Of a DNA stretch of 64,000 nucleotides, positions 1 through 7,814 are shown one piece after another. The position numbers were made by a program, and so were the translations under genes. The notes beneath the pieces were generated by a model. It saw only the letters and a list, made by a program, of their open reading frames with translations. It made no database searches and had not been told where the DNA came from. This DNA is from CATOSD01 sp965203135 (GTDB taxonomy: Bacteria; Chloroflexota; Dehalococcoidia; Lucifugimonadales; CATOSD01): assembly GCA_965203135.1 (NCBI GenBank), contig CBDBBO010000002.1, positions 868,001 through 932,000 of the forward strand, in the 5' to 3' direction. How positions within the stretch are numbered: position 1 is the first letter of the stretch; every line of letters begins with the position of its first letter.

Positions 1-2
1 CC

Positions 3-278
3 CCCGAGCTGTGGGTCGACATCTGGCGCGCCTACCAGGATGGCGACTTCCCCAGGGCCGAGCAGGCGCAGGACAGGGCCAGCGAGGTGGGGATCGCGGT
101 GCGGCAGTTCGGCATGCACTCCACGCTGAAGGCGGTGCTGACTGAGCGGCTGGGCATCGACTGCGGCGATCCGCGCCCGCCGGGGCTGCCGCTGACGCCG
201 GAGCAGCGGGCGATACTCGTCGCCGACCTAGAGCGGCTGGGCCTAACGCGGCGCGCGGCGGTGGCGTCGGACGACTAG
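3..278 (+). CDS. DapA/dihydrodipicolinate synthase-family lyase, C-terminal fragment
   Basis: The reading frame is open from the window edge and ends at the TAG at 276-278, so only the last 91 residues are present. They resemble the C-terminal helical region of the DHDPS/N-acetylneuraminate lyase family: a segment like ELWVDIWRAYQDGDFPRA, then RQFGMHSTLKAVLTERLGI and a proline-rich stretch before a final helix. In this family the active-site Lys and Tyr lie upstream and are outside the window, so the substrate (aspartate semialdehyde or another keto acid) cannot be decided. Confidence is good for the superfamily and low for the exact reaction. Confidence 0.6.
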   Translation, partial: PELWVDIWRAYQDGDFPRAEQAQDRASEVGIAVRQFGMHSTLKAVLTERLGIDCGDPRPPGLPLTPEQRAILVADLERLGLTRRAAVASDD

Positions 279-310
279 GCGTCGGGGCGTGACGTTCCCG
301 TCCCCGACGC
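279..310 (+). terminator. 9-bp perfect hairpin after the DapA-family gene
   Basis: GCGTCGGGG (279-287) pairs perfectly with CCCCGACGC (302-310) around a 14-nt loop and starts one base after the stop codon. It is followed only by TTGT rather than a long T run, so it may be a weak intrinsic terminator. As it lies 30 nt before vapB, an operator role for the VapBC complex is an alternative. Confidence 0.5.
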
Positions 311-340
311 TTGTAGCGTTCAGCAAGGGAGAACTTTGCA

Positions 341-550
341 ATGGTTCGGACTAACGTAGACATTGATGAACATGCCTGCGCCGAGGTGATGCGACGCTAT
401 GGCATCGCTACAGAGCACGAGGCGATAAACTTCGCGCTGCGAACTCTGGCGACGAAGCGAATGACTCTTGAAGAGGCCCGCGCGCTTCGAGGGATAGGGT
501 GGGAAGGCGACCTCGATGAGATGCGTGGCGGACGCGCTCCATGCTCTTAG
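341..550 (+). CDS. vapB: VapB-type antitoxin
   Basis: This 69-residue protein opens with MVRTNVDIDEH, a ribbon-helix-helix-type start, followed by an amphipathic region (AEVMRRYGIATEHEAINFALRTLA) as in VapB/DUF2191 antitoxins. The C-terminal tail (RGIGWEGDLDEMR) is the part that usually wraps the toxin. The last 10 bases overlap the start of vapC, which implies translational coupling. A ribosome site AGGGAG lies about 10 nt before the ATG. In the cell it should bind and neutralise the PIN toxin, and the complex usually represses its own promoter. Confidence 0.82.
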   Translation: MVRTNVDIDEHACAEVMRRYGIATEHEAINFALRTLATKRMTLEEARALRGIGWEGDLDEMRGGRAPCS

Positions 551-936
551 TCGATACCTCGGCCTGGATTGAGTTTCTCCGCGATACGGGATCAGAGGTC
601 AGTAGTCTTGTTGAGGATGCCCTGTCGGGCGAGGCTGTCGTTTGTGACGCCGTCCGAATGGAGGTCTTCGCCGGCGCACGAAACGAGGCTCACCTCTCCA
701 ATCTACAAGGCTTGCTGGAACTGGCAGAGGCGATTCCCACGCTCCCGTCGGACTATGAAGATGCCGCCATACTCTATCGTCGTTGCCGAGTGGAGGGCGA
801 GACTGTTCGCAAGATTTTGGACTGTCTCATAGCAGCGGTAGCCATTCGCGTCAATGCGCCCATATTGCACAGGGATGCCGACTTTGATGTGCTCGCACGC
901 CATACGGAATTGCGGACATACGAGAATGGGCTATAG
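541..936 (+). CDS. vapC: VapC-type PIN-domain ribonuclease toxin
   Basis: This 131-residue PIN-domain protein has the expected acidic residues: Asp5 in LLVDTSAW, Glu41 in MEVFAGA, Asp94 in KILDCLIAA and Asp112/Asp114 in HRDADFD. These normally bind Mg2+ for RNA cleavage. It overlaps vapB by 10 bases, the usual antitoxin-first order. Length is normal for VapC and no key residue is missing, so the toxin should be active. The RNA target cannot be read from the sequence. The pair stands between an unrelated lyase and an SDR, as expected of a mobile toxin-antitoxin module. Confidence 0.88.
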   Translation: MLLVDTSAWIEFLRDTGSEVSSLVEDALSGEAVVCDAVRMEVFAGARNEAHLSNLQGLLELAEAIPTLPSDYEDAAILYRRCRVEGETVRKILDCLIAAVAIRVNAPILHRDADFDVLARHTELRTYENGL

Positions 937-993
937 CCCAGCTTATGATTATCTGGCCCAGATTCTAGTACGAACCTGAGCCCGCTCCGCACC

Positions 994-1761
994 TCAAAAA
1001 ACGCTGTAGCCGCCGTCCACCGGCACCGAAACGCCCGTGACGTAGTCCGACGCGGGCGCGGCCAGGAACACGGCCGTGCCCGCCATCTCGTCCGGCTCGC
1101 CCCAGCGGCCCTGCGGTATGCGGGCCTCTATGAAGTCGTAGCGCGGCCTGTTGTCCGTAAGGATCGGCGCCGTCAGGTCCGTGTGAATCCAGCCGGGCAG
1201 TATGGCGTTCACCTGGATGTTGTCCTTGGCCCACGCCACCGCCAGGCTCTTGGTGAGTTGCACCACACCGCCCTTGCTGGCCGAGTACGGCGCAACCCAG
1301 TCGCTGCCGAAGATCGACGTCATCGAGCCGATGTTGATGATCTTCCCGCCGCCCTGCGCGGCCATGCCCGCGTAGACGGCCCGGCAACACAGGAACAGGC
1401 CGTTCAGGTTGATGTCGATCACGCGCTCCCACTCCTCCAGGGCGTAGTCCTGGGGCGGCTTGCGCACGCTGACGCCGGCGTTGTTCACCAGCACGTCCAC
1501 GCGGCCGAACCGCTCGACGGTGCGCTCCACCATGTTCGCCACGGACGCCTCGTCCGCAACGTCAGTGGTCACGCCTAGCGCGCCCACTCCGGCGGCCTCG
1601 ATGCGGGAGACCGCGTCCGAGGTCTTGTCCTCGTTCCGGGCCGCCACGACCACGTTCGCCCCTGCTCCGGCGAGGCCCAGCGCGATGCCCAGGCCAATGC
1701 CGCCGTTGCCGCCGGTCACCACAGCCGTCTTTCCGCTCAGATCGAACATGCCGGGACCCAT
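994..1761 (-). CDS. Short-chain dehydrogenase/reductase (gluconate 5-dehydrogenase-like)
   Basis: This 255-residue classical SDR has the cofactor motif TGGNGGIG near residue 16, NNAG after strand 4, and the active-site pattern S...YSASK with all catalytic residues present. The ending DYVTGVSVPVDGGYSVF is typical of the gluconate 5-dehydrogenase / 2-deoxygluconate 3-dehydrogenase group, but the substrate is not proven. The ATG at 1761 has AGGAGAC about 8 nt upstream. It is the second gene of a minus-strand pair, 31 nt after a small Cys-containing protein. It is convergent with vapC. Confidence 0.85.
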   Translation of the reverse strand: MGPGMFDLSGKTAVVTGGNGGIGLGIALGLAGAGANVVVAARNEDKTSDAVSRIEAAGVGALGVTTDVADEASVANMVERTVERFGRVDVLVNNAGVSVRKPPQDYALEEWERVIDINLNGLFLCCRAVYAGMAAQGGGKIINIGSMTSIFGSDWVAPYSASKGGVVQLTKSLAVAWAKDNIQVNAILPGWIHTDLTAPILTDNRPRYDFIEARIPQGRWGEPDEMAGTAVFLAAPASDYVTGVSVPVDGGYSVF

Positions 1762-1792
1762 CGTTAAGTCTCCTGTCTCTCCATGAGGCCGT

Positions 1793-2221
1793 TTACCCCC
1801 TGGTGCGCAGGGGCCCGTTCGGCCTGAACTTGTCCAGAATCGTGGTCGTCGCGGGCGAGAGAGCTACGCCGGAGTCCCGCTGCCTGGCGAGCAGGTCGAG
1901 CGCGAGGTCGGACATGCCCGGCCGTATCCGCAGCCCTTCGGGCATGTACCTCATGCAGCGGCGGGTCATCACCTGGGCGGGCCGCCTGCTCTTCTCGTTG
2001 CAGCCATAGGCGTAGGGGCACATGTAAGCGTAGCAGATGGTGGTCTCCCGGTAGTGGGCCGGAACGCGGCTCTCCGAGGGCGGCATCCGCCGGCCGAGCG
2101 ACTGGCGCATACGCTGCTCGACTGTGACGGGTGCGGAGGAGTTCGAGCGCACGGGCGAACCTCTCGATTCGATGCGACCGGGGGCATCCACCGTGGTGGG
2201 ACGCCATCCGTCGCCTGACAA
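1793..2221 (-). CDS. Small Cys-containing protein of unknown function
   Basis: I do not recognise this 142-residue protein. Its most distinctive part is ICYAYMCPYAYGC followed by a basic stretch and MTRRCMRYMPEG, giving Cys63, Cys68, Cys74 and Cys89 (CX4CX5CX14C). This could bind a metal or iron-sulfur cluster. The frame starts with TTG at 2221; an internal ATG at Met38 is a reasonable alternative. Composition is balanced, whereas the competing frame on the same strand is arginine-rich and looks like a shadow. It sits 31 nt upstream of the SDR on the same strand and is probably cotranscribed with it. Confidence 0.5.
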   Translation of the reverse strand: MSGDGWRPTTVDAPGRIESRGSPVRSNSSAPVTVEQRMRQSLGRRMPPSESRVPAHYRETTICYAYMCPYAYGCNEKSRRPAQVMTRRCMRYMPEGLRIRPGMSDLALDLLARQRDSGVALSPATTTILDKFRPNGPLRTRG

Positions 2222-2222
2222 A

Positions 2223-2244
2223 GATTAGCCCATATACTAATCTA
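2223..2244. promoter_or_regulatory. Inverted repeat AGATTAG/CTAATCT, candidate operator
   Basis: AGATTAG (2223-2229) and CTAATCT (2238-2244) form a 7-bp inverted repeat around an A+T-rich 8-nt centre, directly upstream of the minus-strand small Cys protein. On the minus strand the centre reads as TATATG, a possible -10. An operator overlapping a promoter is the simplest reading. No regulator gene is adjacent. Confidence 0.35.
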
Positions 2245-2396
2245 GTTCCCGAACTCAGACAATACTATGAAAAGCGTTCTGAATTCACCTTGCGCCACCC
2301 GTAGGGGCAGTCACTGTGGTTGCCCGCGCGCTACGGAGCGTCCACAAGGGATTCCCCTACAGGTGTATAATGGCGGCACGGAGGAACACGCGAATC

Positions 2397-3098
2397 ATGA
2401 TTGACAGACCCGACAGGGCGATGGTCGTCACGCCGCACCCGGACGACGCCGAGATTGGCTGCGGCGGAACCATCGCCCGGTGGATACGCGAGGGAACTCG
2501 GGTGCTGTATGTGCTCTGCACCAACGGCGACAAGGGCAGCGGCGACCCGGACATGACGTCGGAGCGGCTGGCGCAGATTCGGGAGCGCGAGCAGGCGGAA
2601 GCCGCGGATTCGCTCGGCGTCGAAGAGGTCGTCTATTTACGCTATCCCGACGGTGGCCTGGAAGACACGTCGGAGTTTCGCGGCCACCTGGTGCGCGCCA
2701 TCAGACGGTTCCGCCCCCAGATCGCGCTATGCCCCGACCCATTCCGCACCAGCTTCTACCTGCACCGCGACCACCGCGTCTGCGGCCAGGTGACGATGGA
2801 CGCGGTCTTCCCCTACTCGCGAGACAGGCTCCACTATCCCGAACACGAATCCGAGGGCCTGGAGCCGTACAAGGTGGCCGACGTACTCTTCTGGGGCACC
2901 GAAAACCCGGACACCTACGTCGACGTTTCCGACACCATCCAGGCCAAGATCGACGCCCTGAAGAAGCACGCGAGCCAGCTCGGCGACAACGACCCGAGCG
3001 AGATCGACGAGTTTATTCGCGGCCACGCCCGCCGCTCCGGTGAGCGGGCCGACGTGCCATACGCCGAGGCGTTCCGGCGCGTGCAGATCCACGGCTAA
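2397..3098 (+). CDS. PIG-L/LmbE-family zinc deacetylase
   Basis: The protein (233 residues from this start) belongs to the PIG-L family, which removes acetyl groups from N-acetylglucosaminyl conjugates (for example GlcNAc-inositol, BshB-type or antibiotic precursors). Zinc ligands are visible in VVTPHPDDAEIGCGG near the N-terminus and in YLHRDHR further on. The frame is open back to 2316. I prefer the ATG at 2397 because GGAGG (2380-2384) precedes it and a TATAAT at 2366-2371 overlaps the earlier ATG at 2370. The next gene begins 6 nt after its stop, so the two are probably one operon. The sugar substrate is unknown. Confidence 0.85.
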   Translation: MIDRPDRAMVVTPHPDDAEIGCGGTIARWIREGTRVLYVLCTNGDKGSGDPDMTSERLAQIREREQAEAADSLGVEEVVYLRYPDGGLEDTSEFRGHLVRAIRRFRPQIALCPDPFRTSFYLHRDHRVCGQVTMDAVFPYSRDRLHYPEHESEGLEPYKVADVLFWGTENPDTYVDVSDTIQAKIDALKKHASQLGDNDPSEIDEFIRGHARRSGERADVPYAEAFRRVQIHG

Positions 3099-3104
3099 CC
3101 GCGC

Positions 3105-3842
3105 TTGTACGACCTGCACGCTCACATCCTGCCGGGTCTGGACGACGGCGCCAAGTGCATGGAGGAGTCCCTTGAAATGGCCCGCGTTGCCGCCGCCCAG
3201 GGCACGAAGGCGATTGTCGCCACGCCGCACCGCAAGGACGTTACCGAACTGCACTCCGTGGCGCGCGCCAGATCCCTGCTCGATGATCTGAACACGCGAA
3301 TCCGCGCCGAGAGCCTCGATCTGGAGGTGCTGCTGGGCATGGAGAACCACCTGGACGCCGAGCTACCCGATGAGATCGACGCCGGGCGCGCCCTGCCAAT
3401 CGACGGCACCGACCACGTGCTGGTCGAGATGCCCTTCTTCGGAAACCCCGGCTTCGTCCGGCCCACGCTGGGCCGCATACAGGCGGCCGGATTCGTGCCG
3501 GTACTGGCGCACCCGGAGCGCATAGAGGCGTTCCAGCAGGACCCGGACCTGCTAGCGGAGTTTGTGCGCGACGGCATGTTGGGCCAGATCACGGCGGGCA
3601 GCCTGCTCGGTCACTTCGGCCCCTGGGTGCGGGACTTCACCGCCGAGCTGCTGCGGCGCGGCCTTGCCCACCTGATGGCGTCGGACACGCACGCGCCGAC
3701 TGGCCCGCGCTGGCCCGGCCTCGTCGAGGGTGTGGAGGCAGCAATCGCGATCGTGGGCACAGAGAGGGCGCTCGACCTGGTGGACGCCGTGCCAAGGTCC
3801 ATCCTGCGCGGCTCGAGGAACGAAAACACCCCGGTCGATTGA
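3105..3842 (+). CDS. PHP-domain phosphoesterase, CpsB/YwqE tyrosine-phosphatase-like
   Basis: This 245-residue protein has PHP-domain metal motifs in order: DLHAHILPGLDDG at the N-terminus, ATPHRK, LAHPERI and SDTHAP. This matches the CpsB/YwqE family of manganese-dependent phosphotyrosine phosphatases that act on capsule-synthesis kinases. Histidinol-phosphatase-like or other PHP roles are possible because no capsule kinase lies nearby. Translation starts at TTG 3105, directly at the first conserved residues and 6 nt after the PIG-L stop, which suggests coupling. No residue of the metal site appears lost. Confidence 0.8.
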   Translation: MYDLHAHILPGLDDGAKCMEESLEMARVAAAQGTKAIVATPHRKDVTELHSVARARSLLDDLNTRIRAESLDLEVLLGMENHLDAELPDEIDAGRALPIDGTDHVLVEMPFFGNPGFVRPTLGRIQAAGFVPVLAHPERIEAFQQDPDLLAEFVRDGMLGQITAGSLLGHFGPWVRDFTAELLRRGLAHLMASDTHAPTGPRWPGLVEGVEAAIAIVGTERALDLVDAVPRSILRGSRNENTPVD

Positions 3843-3864
3843 ACGCGATACTAGCCACGTGCGC

Positions 3865-3886
3865 GGCGTACTTGCTACAATACGCG
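3865..3886 (+). promoter_or_regulatory. Extended -10 promoter inside an inverted repeat, upstream of gctA
   Basis: TGcTACAAT (3873-3881) is a good extended -10 hexamer. It lies inside a perfect inverted repeat, GGCGTA (3865-3870) and TACGCC (3881-3886), 33 nt before the TTG start of the CoA-transferase. There is no clear -35. The overlap of the symmetric site with the -10 is what a repressor operator would look like. Confidence 0.5.
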
Positions 3887-3918
3887 CCGTCTACCCAAAT
3901 ATGTACTAGGGGGCCGCA

Positions 3919-4839
3919 TTGGGCAAACAGTACGGCAGCAAGCTGATGAGTGTGTCGGAGGCCGTGAGCCGCTTCGTATCGGACGGCGCGACCATCGGCA
4001 TGGGCGGCCAGAGCATCGGCCGGTGCAGCATGGCCATCGCCCACGAAATCGTGCGGCAGGGGAAGCGCGACCTCACGCTGGTTGGCTGCAACCTTTCATT
4101 GTCCATGGACATCATGGTGGGCGCGGGGCTGGTGAAGCGCACAGAGAACGGCACCGGCAGCCTGGAGCGGTTCGGGACGGCGTTCCGGTGGCGCTACGCG
4201 ATCGAGCAGGGGCAGATCGAGGTGGACGACTACAGCCACCTGGGCATGGCGTCGCGCTTCCTCGCGGGGTCGCTGGGTCTTCCCTTCATGCCGTCCAAGA
4301 GCCTGTTGGGCACGGACATCCTGAACAAGAAGAGCTTCGACGACGGCAAGCCGTTCGAGATGATCGACAACCCGTGGAATCCGGGCGAGCCGGTGGTGCT
4401 GCTGCCCGCGCTGACGCCGGACGTGTCCATCATCCACGCGCAGAAGGCCGACGAGTTCGGCAACGTGGTCATCGAGGGATTCACCACGCAGGAGCCGGAG
4501 ATGACAAAGGCGTCGAAGGCGGCGATAGTGTCCTGCGAGGAGCTTGTCAGCACGGACGAGATACGGCGCAACCCGGACCGCACCACCATCCCGTACATCT
4601 TCGTCGACGCGGTGGTGGAGCAACCCTGGGGGGCATACCCCACCTCGGTCTACCGCTACTACGAGCACGACGAGGACCACTTGCGGATGTACCAGGCGGC
4701 GGCGCGCGCGGGCGGAGAGGCGTACCAGGAGTACCTGACCAAGTACATCTACGACTGCGAGACGTTCGACGATCACCTGGAACTGGTGGGCGTGACGAAA
4801 CTGAACGAGCTGCGGAGGATCATGGCCGGGCTTGTGTGA
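3919..4839 (+). CDS. gctA: CoA-transferase subunit A (glutaconate CoA-transferase family)
   Basis: This 306-residue family-I CoA-transferase alpha subunit shows the glycine-rich CoA-binding region (IGMGGQSIGRCSMAIAHEI), LLPALTPDVSIIHAQKADEFGN and GFTTQEPEMTKASK. With the following gene it would form an (alpha/beta) enzyme moving CoA between carboxylic acids. IpdAB, a ring-opening hydrolase of steroid degradation, belongs to the same family, so glutaconate is not assured. The start is TTG 3919 with GGGGG about 6 nt upstream. The B subunit follows after a 122-nt gap that contains a repeat. Confidence 0.8.
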   Translation: MGKQYGSKLMSVSEAVSRFVSDGATIGMGGQSIGRCSMAIAHEIVRQGKRDLTLVGCNLSLSMDIMVGAGLVKRTENGTGSLERFGTAFRWRYAIEQGQIEVDDYSHLGMASRFLAGSLGLPFMPSKSLLGTDILNKKSFDDGKPFEMIDNPWNPGEPVVLLPALTPDVSIIHAQKADEFGNVVIEGFTTQEPEMTKASKAAIVSCEELVSTDEIRRNPDRTTIPYIFVDAVVEQPWGAYPTSVYRYYEHDEDHLRMYQAAARAGGEAYQEYLTKYIYDCETFDDHLELVGVTKLNELRRIMAGLV

Positions 4840-4900
4840 GGCGGCGGCGGGAACGACGGTGGAGCAACCGCCGTGAGAGGTCTTGCTGGCAACTGTCCTA

Positions 4901-4936
4901 GATTCCTCGGCTGCGCTCCGCTCCGCTCGGAATGAC
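4901..4936. repeat. Dispersed ATTCC...GGAAT palindromic repeat between CoA-transferase subunits
   Basis: GATTCCTCGG is followed by a C/G-rich centre (CTGCGCTCCGCTCCG) and CTCGGAATGAC, an imperfect inverted repeat. A shorter copy of the same unit is at 63946-63969. Its ATG at 4932 is in frame with the B subunit, but it is part of the repeat and is probably not the true start. Confidence 0.7.
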
Positions 4937-4961
4937 GTATGGTATGGAGGTTGCGGCGAAT

Positions 4962-5741
4962 ATGGCCAACGATTACGCGCTCGACGAGCTGATGGTGGTA
5001 GAGGCGGCGCGCCACATCGACGACGGCGACATCGTGCTGGTGGGCACGGGCCTGCCGTTCGCCGCGAGCCTGTTCGCACAGAAGAGCGGCGCGCCCCACA
5101 TGTGCTACGTCGTGGAGACGGGCCCCATCTCGCCGGAGGTCATTCCCACGCCCATATCGGTTTCGGACGCCAGGGTGATGTACCGCGCCGCCCGGCTCGG
5201 CTCGCTGGTGGAGTCCCTGGGCGGCGTGCTGCAGCGCGGCATGGCGGACGTGGCGTTCCTGGGCGGCGCGCAGATCGACCAGTTCGCCAACGTCAACTCG
5301 ACCGTCATAGGGGACTACGACAACCCCAAGGTCCGCTTCCCCGGCAGCGGCGGCGCGAACGACCTGGCGTCTCACGCGCGGAAGATACTGATAATCACGC
5401 GCCACGAGAAGCGGCGCTTTCCTGCGCACTGCGACTACATCACCAGCCCGGGCTACATCGACGGGCCGGATGGGCGAGCGAAAGCCGGGTTGCCCTCGGC
5501 CTACCCGGACATCTTCGTTTTCACCGACCTCGCCGTGCTCGGAATCGACAAGTCGGACGGGCGGCTGCGGGTCGAGAAGCTGATGCCGGGCGTGAGCCTC
5601 GAGCAGGTGCAGGAGAGCACCGGGTTCGAGCTTTCGTCCGCGCCCGAGGTGATCGGCGTGGACCCGCCCACGCCGGAGGACTTGCGCCTGCTGCGCGAAG
5701 AGGTGGACCCCAACGGCGTGTACCTGCGCGGCCCGGAATAG
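4962..5741 (+). CDS. gctB: CoA-transferase subunit B (glutaconate CoA-transferase family)
   Basis: From the ATG at 4962 the protein has 259 residues. Glu52 in CYVVETGPISPE fits the catalytic glutamate (Glu54 in Acidaminococcus GctB) that forms the glutamyl-CoA thioester intermediate. FPGSGGANDLASHARK is the family's glycine-rich loop. GGAGG at 4946-4950 lies 11 nt before 4962, while the in-frame ATG at 4932 falls inside a dispersed repeat, so the shorter start is preferred. It pairs with the preceding A subunit. The acid and CoA donor cannot be read from sequence. Confidence 0.8.
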   Translation: MANDYALDELMVVEAARHIDDGDIVLVGTGLPFAASLFAQKSGAPHMCYVVETGPISPEVIPTPISVSDARVMYRAARLGSLVESLGGVLQRGMADVAFLGGAQIDQFANVNSTVIGDYDNPKVRFPGSGGANDLASHARKILIITRHEKRRFPAHCDYITSPGYIDGPDGRAKAGLPSAYPDIFVFTDLAVLGIDKSDGRLRVEKLMPGVSLEQVQESTGFELSSAPEVIGVDPPTPEDLRLLREEVDPNGVYLRGPE

Positions 5742-5840
5742 GCAGCGTGATCGACCCCATTCACTCAGTTGGGTACTGAGCACCTTGCCACGGTAGGTAC
5801 AAGTATACACCACTGACACAGCAAGGTAAGGAGAACAACT

Positions 5841-7790
5841 ATGGCATCTCCGATGACTCCCAAAGAGCTTGTGTACGAGATGGTGTCCGTCTCGCAGCCG
5901 TCCGTGTCGCCCAACGGCTCGGAGCTGGTGTTCGTGCGCTCGGACATGCAGGGGCACGGCAAGTCAGGACGGTCGCGCATCATGCGGACCTCGCTGCCGG
6001 ACGGCGTGCCGTCGCAGTTCACCAGCGGGCCCAAGGACAGCGCGCCGGAATTCTCGCCCGACGGCAAGCGGGTCGCGTTCCTGAGGCCGGACGACCGGGG
6101 CGTCAATCAGCTCTGGACGATCGCGACAGCGGGCGGCGAGGCGCGCAAACTCACCGATTCGGTGAAGGCGGTGGAGTCGTTCGCATGGTCTCCGTGCTCG
6201 GGCAACCTGGTCTTCGTCTCGGACGTGGACCCCGACGCTCCGCCGGCGGACGCCGACCCCAACGAGCCGAGAGTGAGCGTCGCCAGGCGCATTCGCTACC
6301 GGTTCGACGGCGTAGGCTGGCGGGGCGACGCCTTCCGCCAGCTTTTCATCGTCGACGCCTACGGCGGCCCGACGCACCAGCTCACCACCGGCGAGGGAGA
6401 GGACGGCGCGCCGGCGTGGTCGCCCGACGGCGAGCGCATAGCGTTCGTGTCCGACCGGCGGGAAGACCGGGACATCACGGGTTTCACCGAGACATACGTT
6501 GTCGGCATAGGCGGCGGCACGCCCGACCTGCTCTCGGAGGGTCTGCCCTACTCCCACAACGCGACCTGGTCGCCGGACGGCGAGATGCTGGCGGTAGTAG
6601 GCTCCCCGGACACGGAGATATCCGACGGCCGCGAGAGCGCCATCTTCATACTGGAGCCGGGCAGCGCGCCCATGCGCGTGACCGAGGACGCGCTCACGGT
6701 CACGACCGGCGCGCAGATGCGGTGGACGGACGACGGGCGTCTGCTGTTCATCGCGTCCACAAGGGGCGAGTCCCACCTGTACGAACTGGACCTGGACAGC
6801 GGCGGGCTGCGCAAGATCGGCGACGGCGGCGCGCAACACAACGACGTCGCGTTCGACGCCGCGGGACGCCGCGCGGTCATCCACTCCGTGCCGCCGCACA
6901 GCGCGGGCGACCTGTACTTCGTGGACCTGGCCGACGGCACGAACCGGCAGCTCACCAACTGCAACGGGGGATTCTTCAGACGCCATCCGGTGGGTGCGCT
7001 GGAGAAGTTCACCATCGAGCGTGAAGGCATGGAGATCGAGTCCCGGGTCTGGTATCCATCGGATTTCGACCCGTCCGGCAGCTACCCGCTGGTGGTGGAC
7101 ATACACGGCGGGCCGCACGGCGCGTTCTACGACGCCTTCGAACCGCGGCAGCAGGCGCTGGCGTCCGCCGGCTACATCGTGCTGTGCGTAAACCCGCGCG
7201 GGTCGTCTTCATACGGCCCCGACTTTCTCAAGGCGGTACTGCGCGACTGGGGCGGCGAGGACTACTTGGACATCATAGCGGCCACCGAAGAGCTCGCGGC
7301 GCGGCCCTACGTTGACGACACGCGGATGGGCGTGCACGGCTACAGCTACGGCGGCTTCATGAGCAGCTGGATAGTGGGCCACACGACCCGCTTCGGCGCG
7401 GCGGTGGTGGGCGCGCCGTGCATCAACCTGTCGAGCATGTACGGCACCTCGGACATCGGCATACGCTTCGGCGAGATGCAGTGGGGCGGCCTGCGCAAGG
7501 ACGCGCTCGACAAGTTCCTGGAGCACTCCCCGCTCACCTACGCGCCCAACGTGGAGACCCCGGTGCTTCTGCTGCACGGCGAGGACGACTTCCGCTGCCC
7601 CATCGAACAGAGCGAGCAGTACTTCGTTTCGCTCAAGCGGCTGGGCAAGGAGGTCGAGCTGGTTCGCTTCCCCGGCTGCTCGCACGGCTTCATGCGCACG
7701 GGCCACCCCAAGATGCGCGAGGAGTACCTGGCCCGTATGCTGGCCTGGTTCGACGAGCGAATCGGAGCCGGGGCGTCTAACGGGGCGTAG
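5841..7790 (+). CDS. S9-family serine peptidase (acylaminoacyl-peptidase/DPP-IV type)
   Basis: This 649-residue protein has the two-domain form of S9 peptidases. The N-terminal beta-propeller carries repeated WSPDG-type strands (EFSPDGKRVAFL, AWSPDGERIAFVSD, TWSPDGEMLAVV). The C-terminal alpha/beta-hydrolase domain has the triad Ser502 in GYSYGG, Asp583 in HGEDDFRCP and His615 in CSHGF. No signal peptide is evident, so it is likely a cytosolic peptidase cleaving short peptides from the N-terminus. GGAG at 5829-5832 precedes the ATG. The 99-nt gap upstream holds TTGCCA (5785) and TATACA (5804), but the spacing is too short for a standard promoter. Confidence 0.9.
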   Translation: MASPMTPKELVYEMVSVSQPSVSPNGSELVFVRSDMQGHGKSGRSRIMRTSLPDGVPSQFTSGPKDSAPEFSPDGKRVAFLRPDDRGVNQLWTIATAGGEARKLTDSVKAVESFAWSPCSGNLVFVSDVDPDAPPADADPNEPRVSVARRIRYRFDGVGWRGDAFRQLFIVDAYGGPTHQLTTGEGEDGAPAWSPDGERIAFVSDRREDRDITGFTETYVVGIGGGTPDLLSEGLPYSHNATWSPDGEMLAVVGSPDTEISDGRESAIFILEPGSAPMRVTEDALTVTTGAQMRWTDDGRLLFIASTRGESHLYELDLDSGGLRKIGDGGAQHNDVAFDAAGRRAVIHSVPPHSAGDLYFVDLADGTNRQLTNCNGGFFRRHPVGALEKFTIEREGMEIESRVWYPSDFDPSGSYPLVVDIHGGPHGAFYDAFEPRQQALASAGYIVLCVNPRGSSSYGPDFLKAVLRDWGGEDYLDIIAATEELAARPYVDDTRMGVHGYSYGGFMSSWIVGHTTRFGAAVVGAPCINLSSMYGTSDIGIRFGEMQWGGLRKDALDKFLEHSPLTYAPNVETPVLLLHGEDDFRCPIEQSEQYFVSLKRLGKEVELVRFPGCSHGFMRTGHPKMREEYLARMLAWFDERIGAGASNGA

Positions 7791-7814
7791 TCCCCTGCCC
7801 GCCAGCGTCTGCCT

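Noticed and set aside
1764..2207. Arg/Ala/His-rich 147-residue minus-strand frame
   Set aside because: Composition is typical of a shadow frame in GC-rich DNA and it competes with the better-balanced Cys-containing frame.
5785..5809. Promoter TTGCCA/TATACA before the S9 peptidase
   Set aside because: The spacer is only 13 nt, too short for sigma70.
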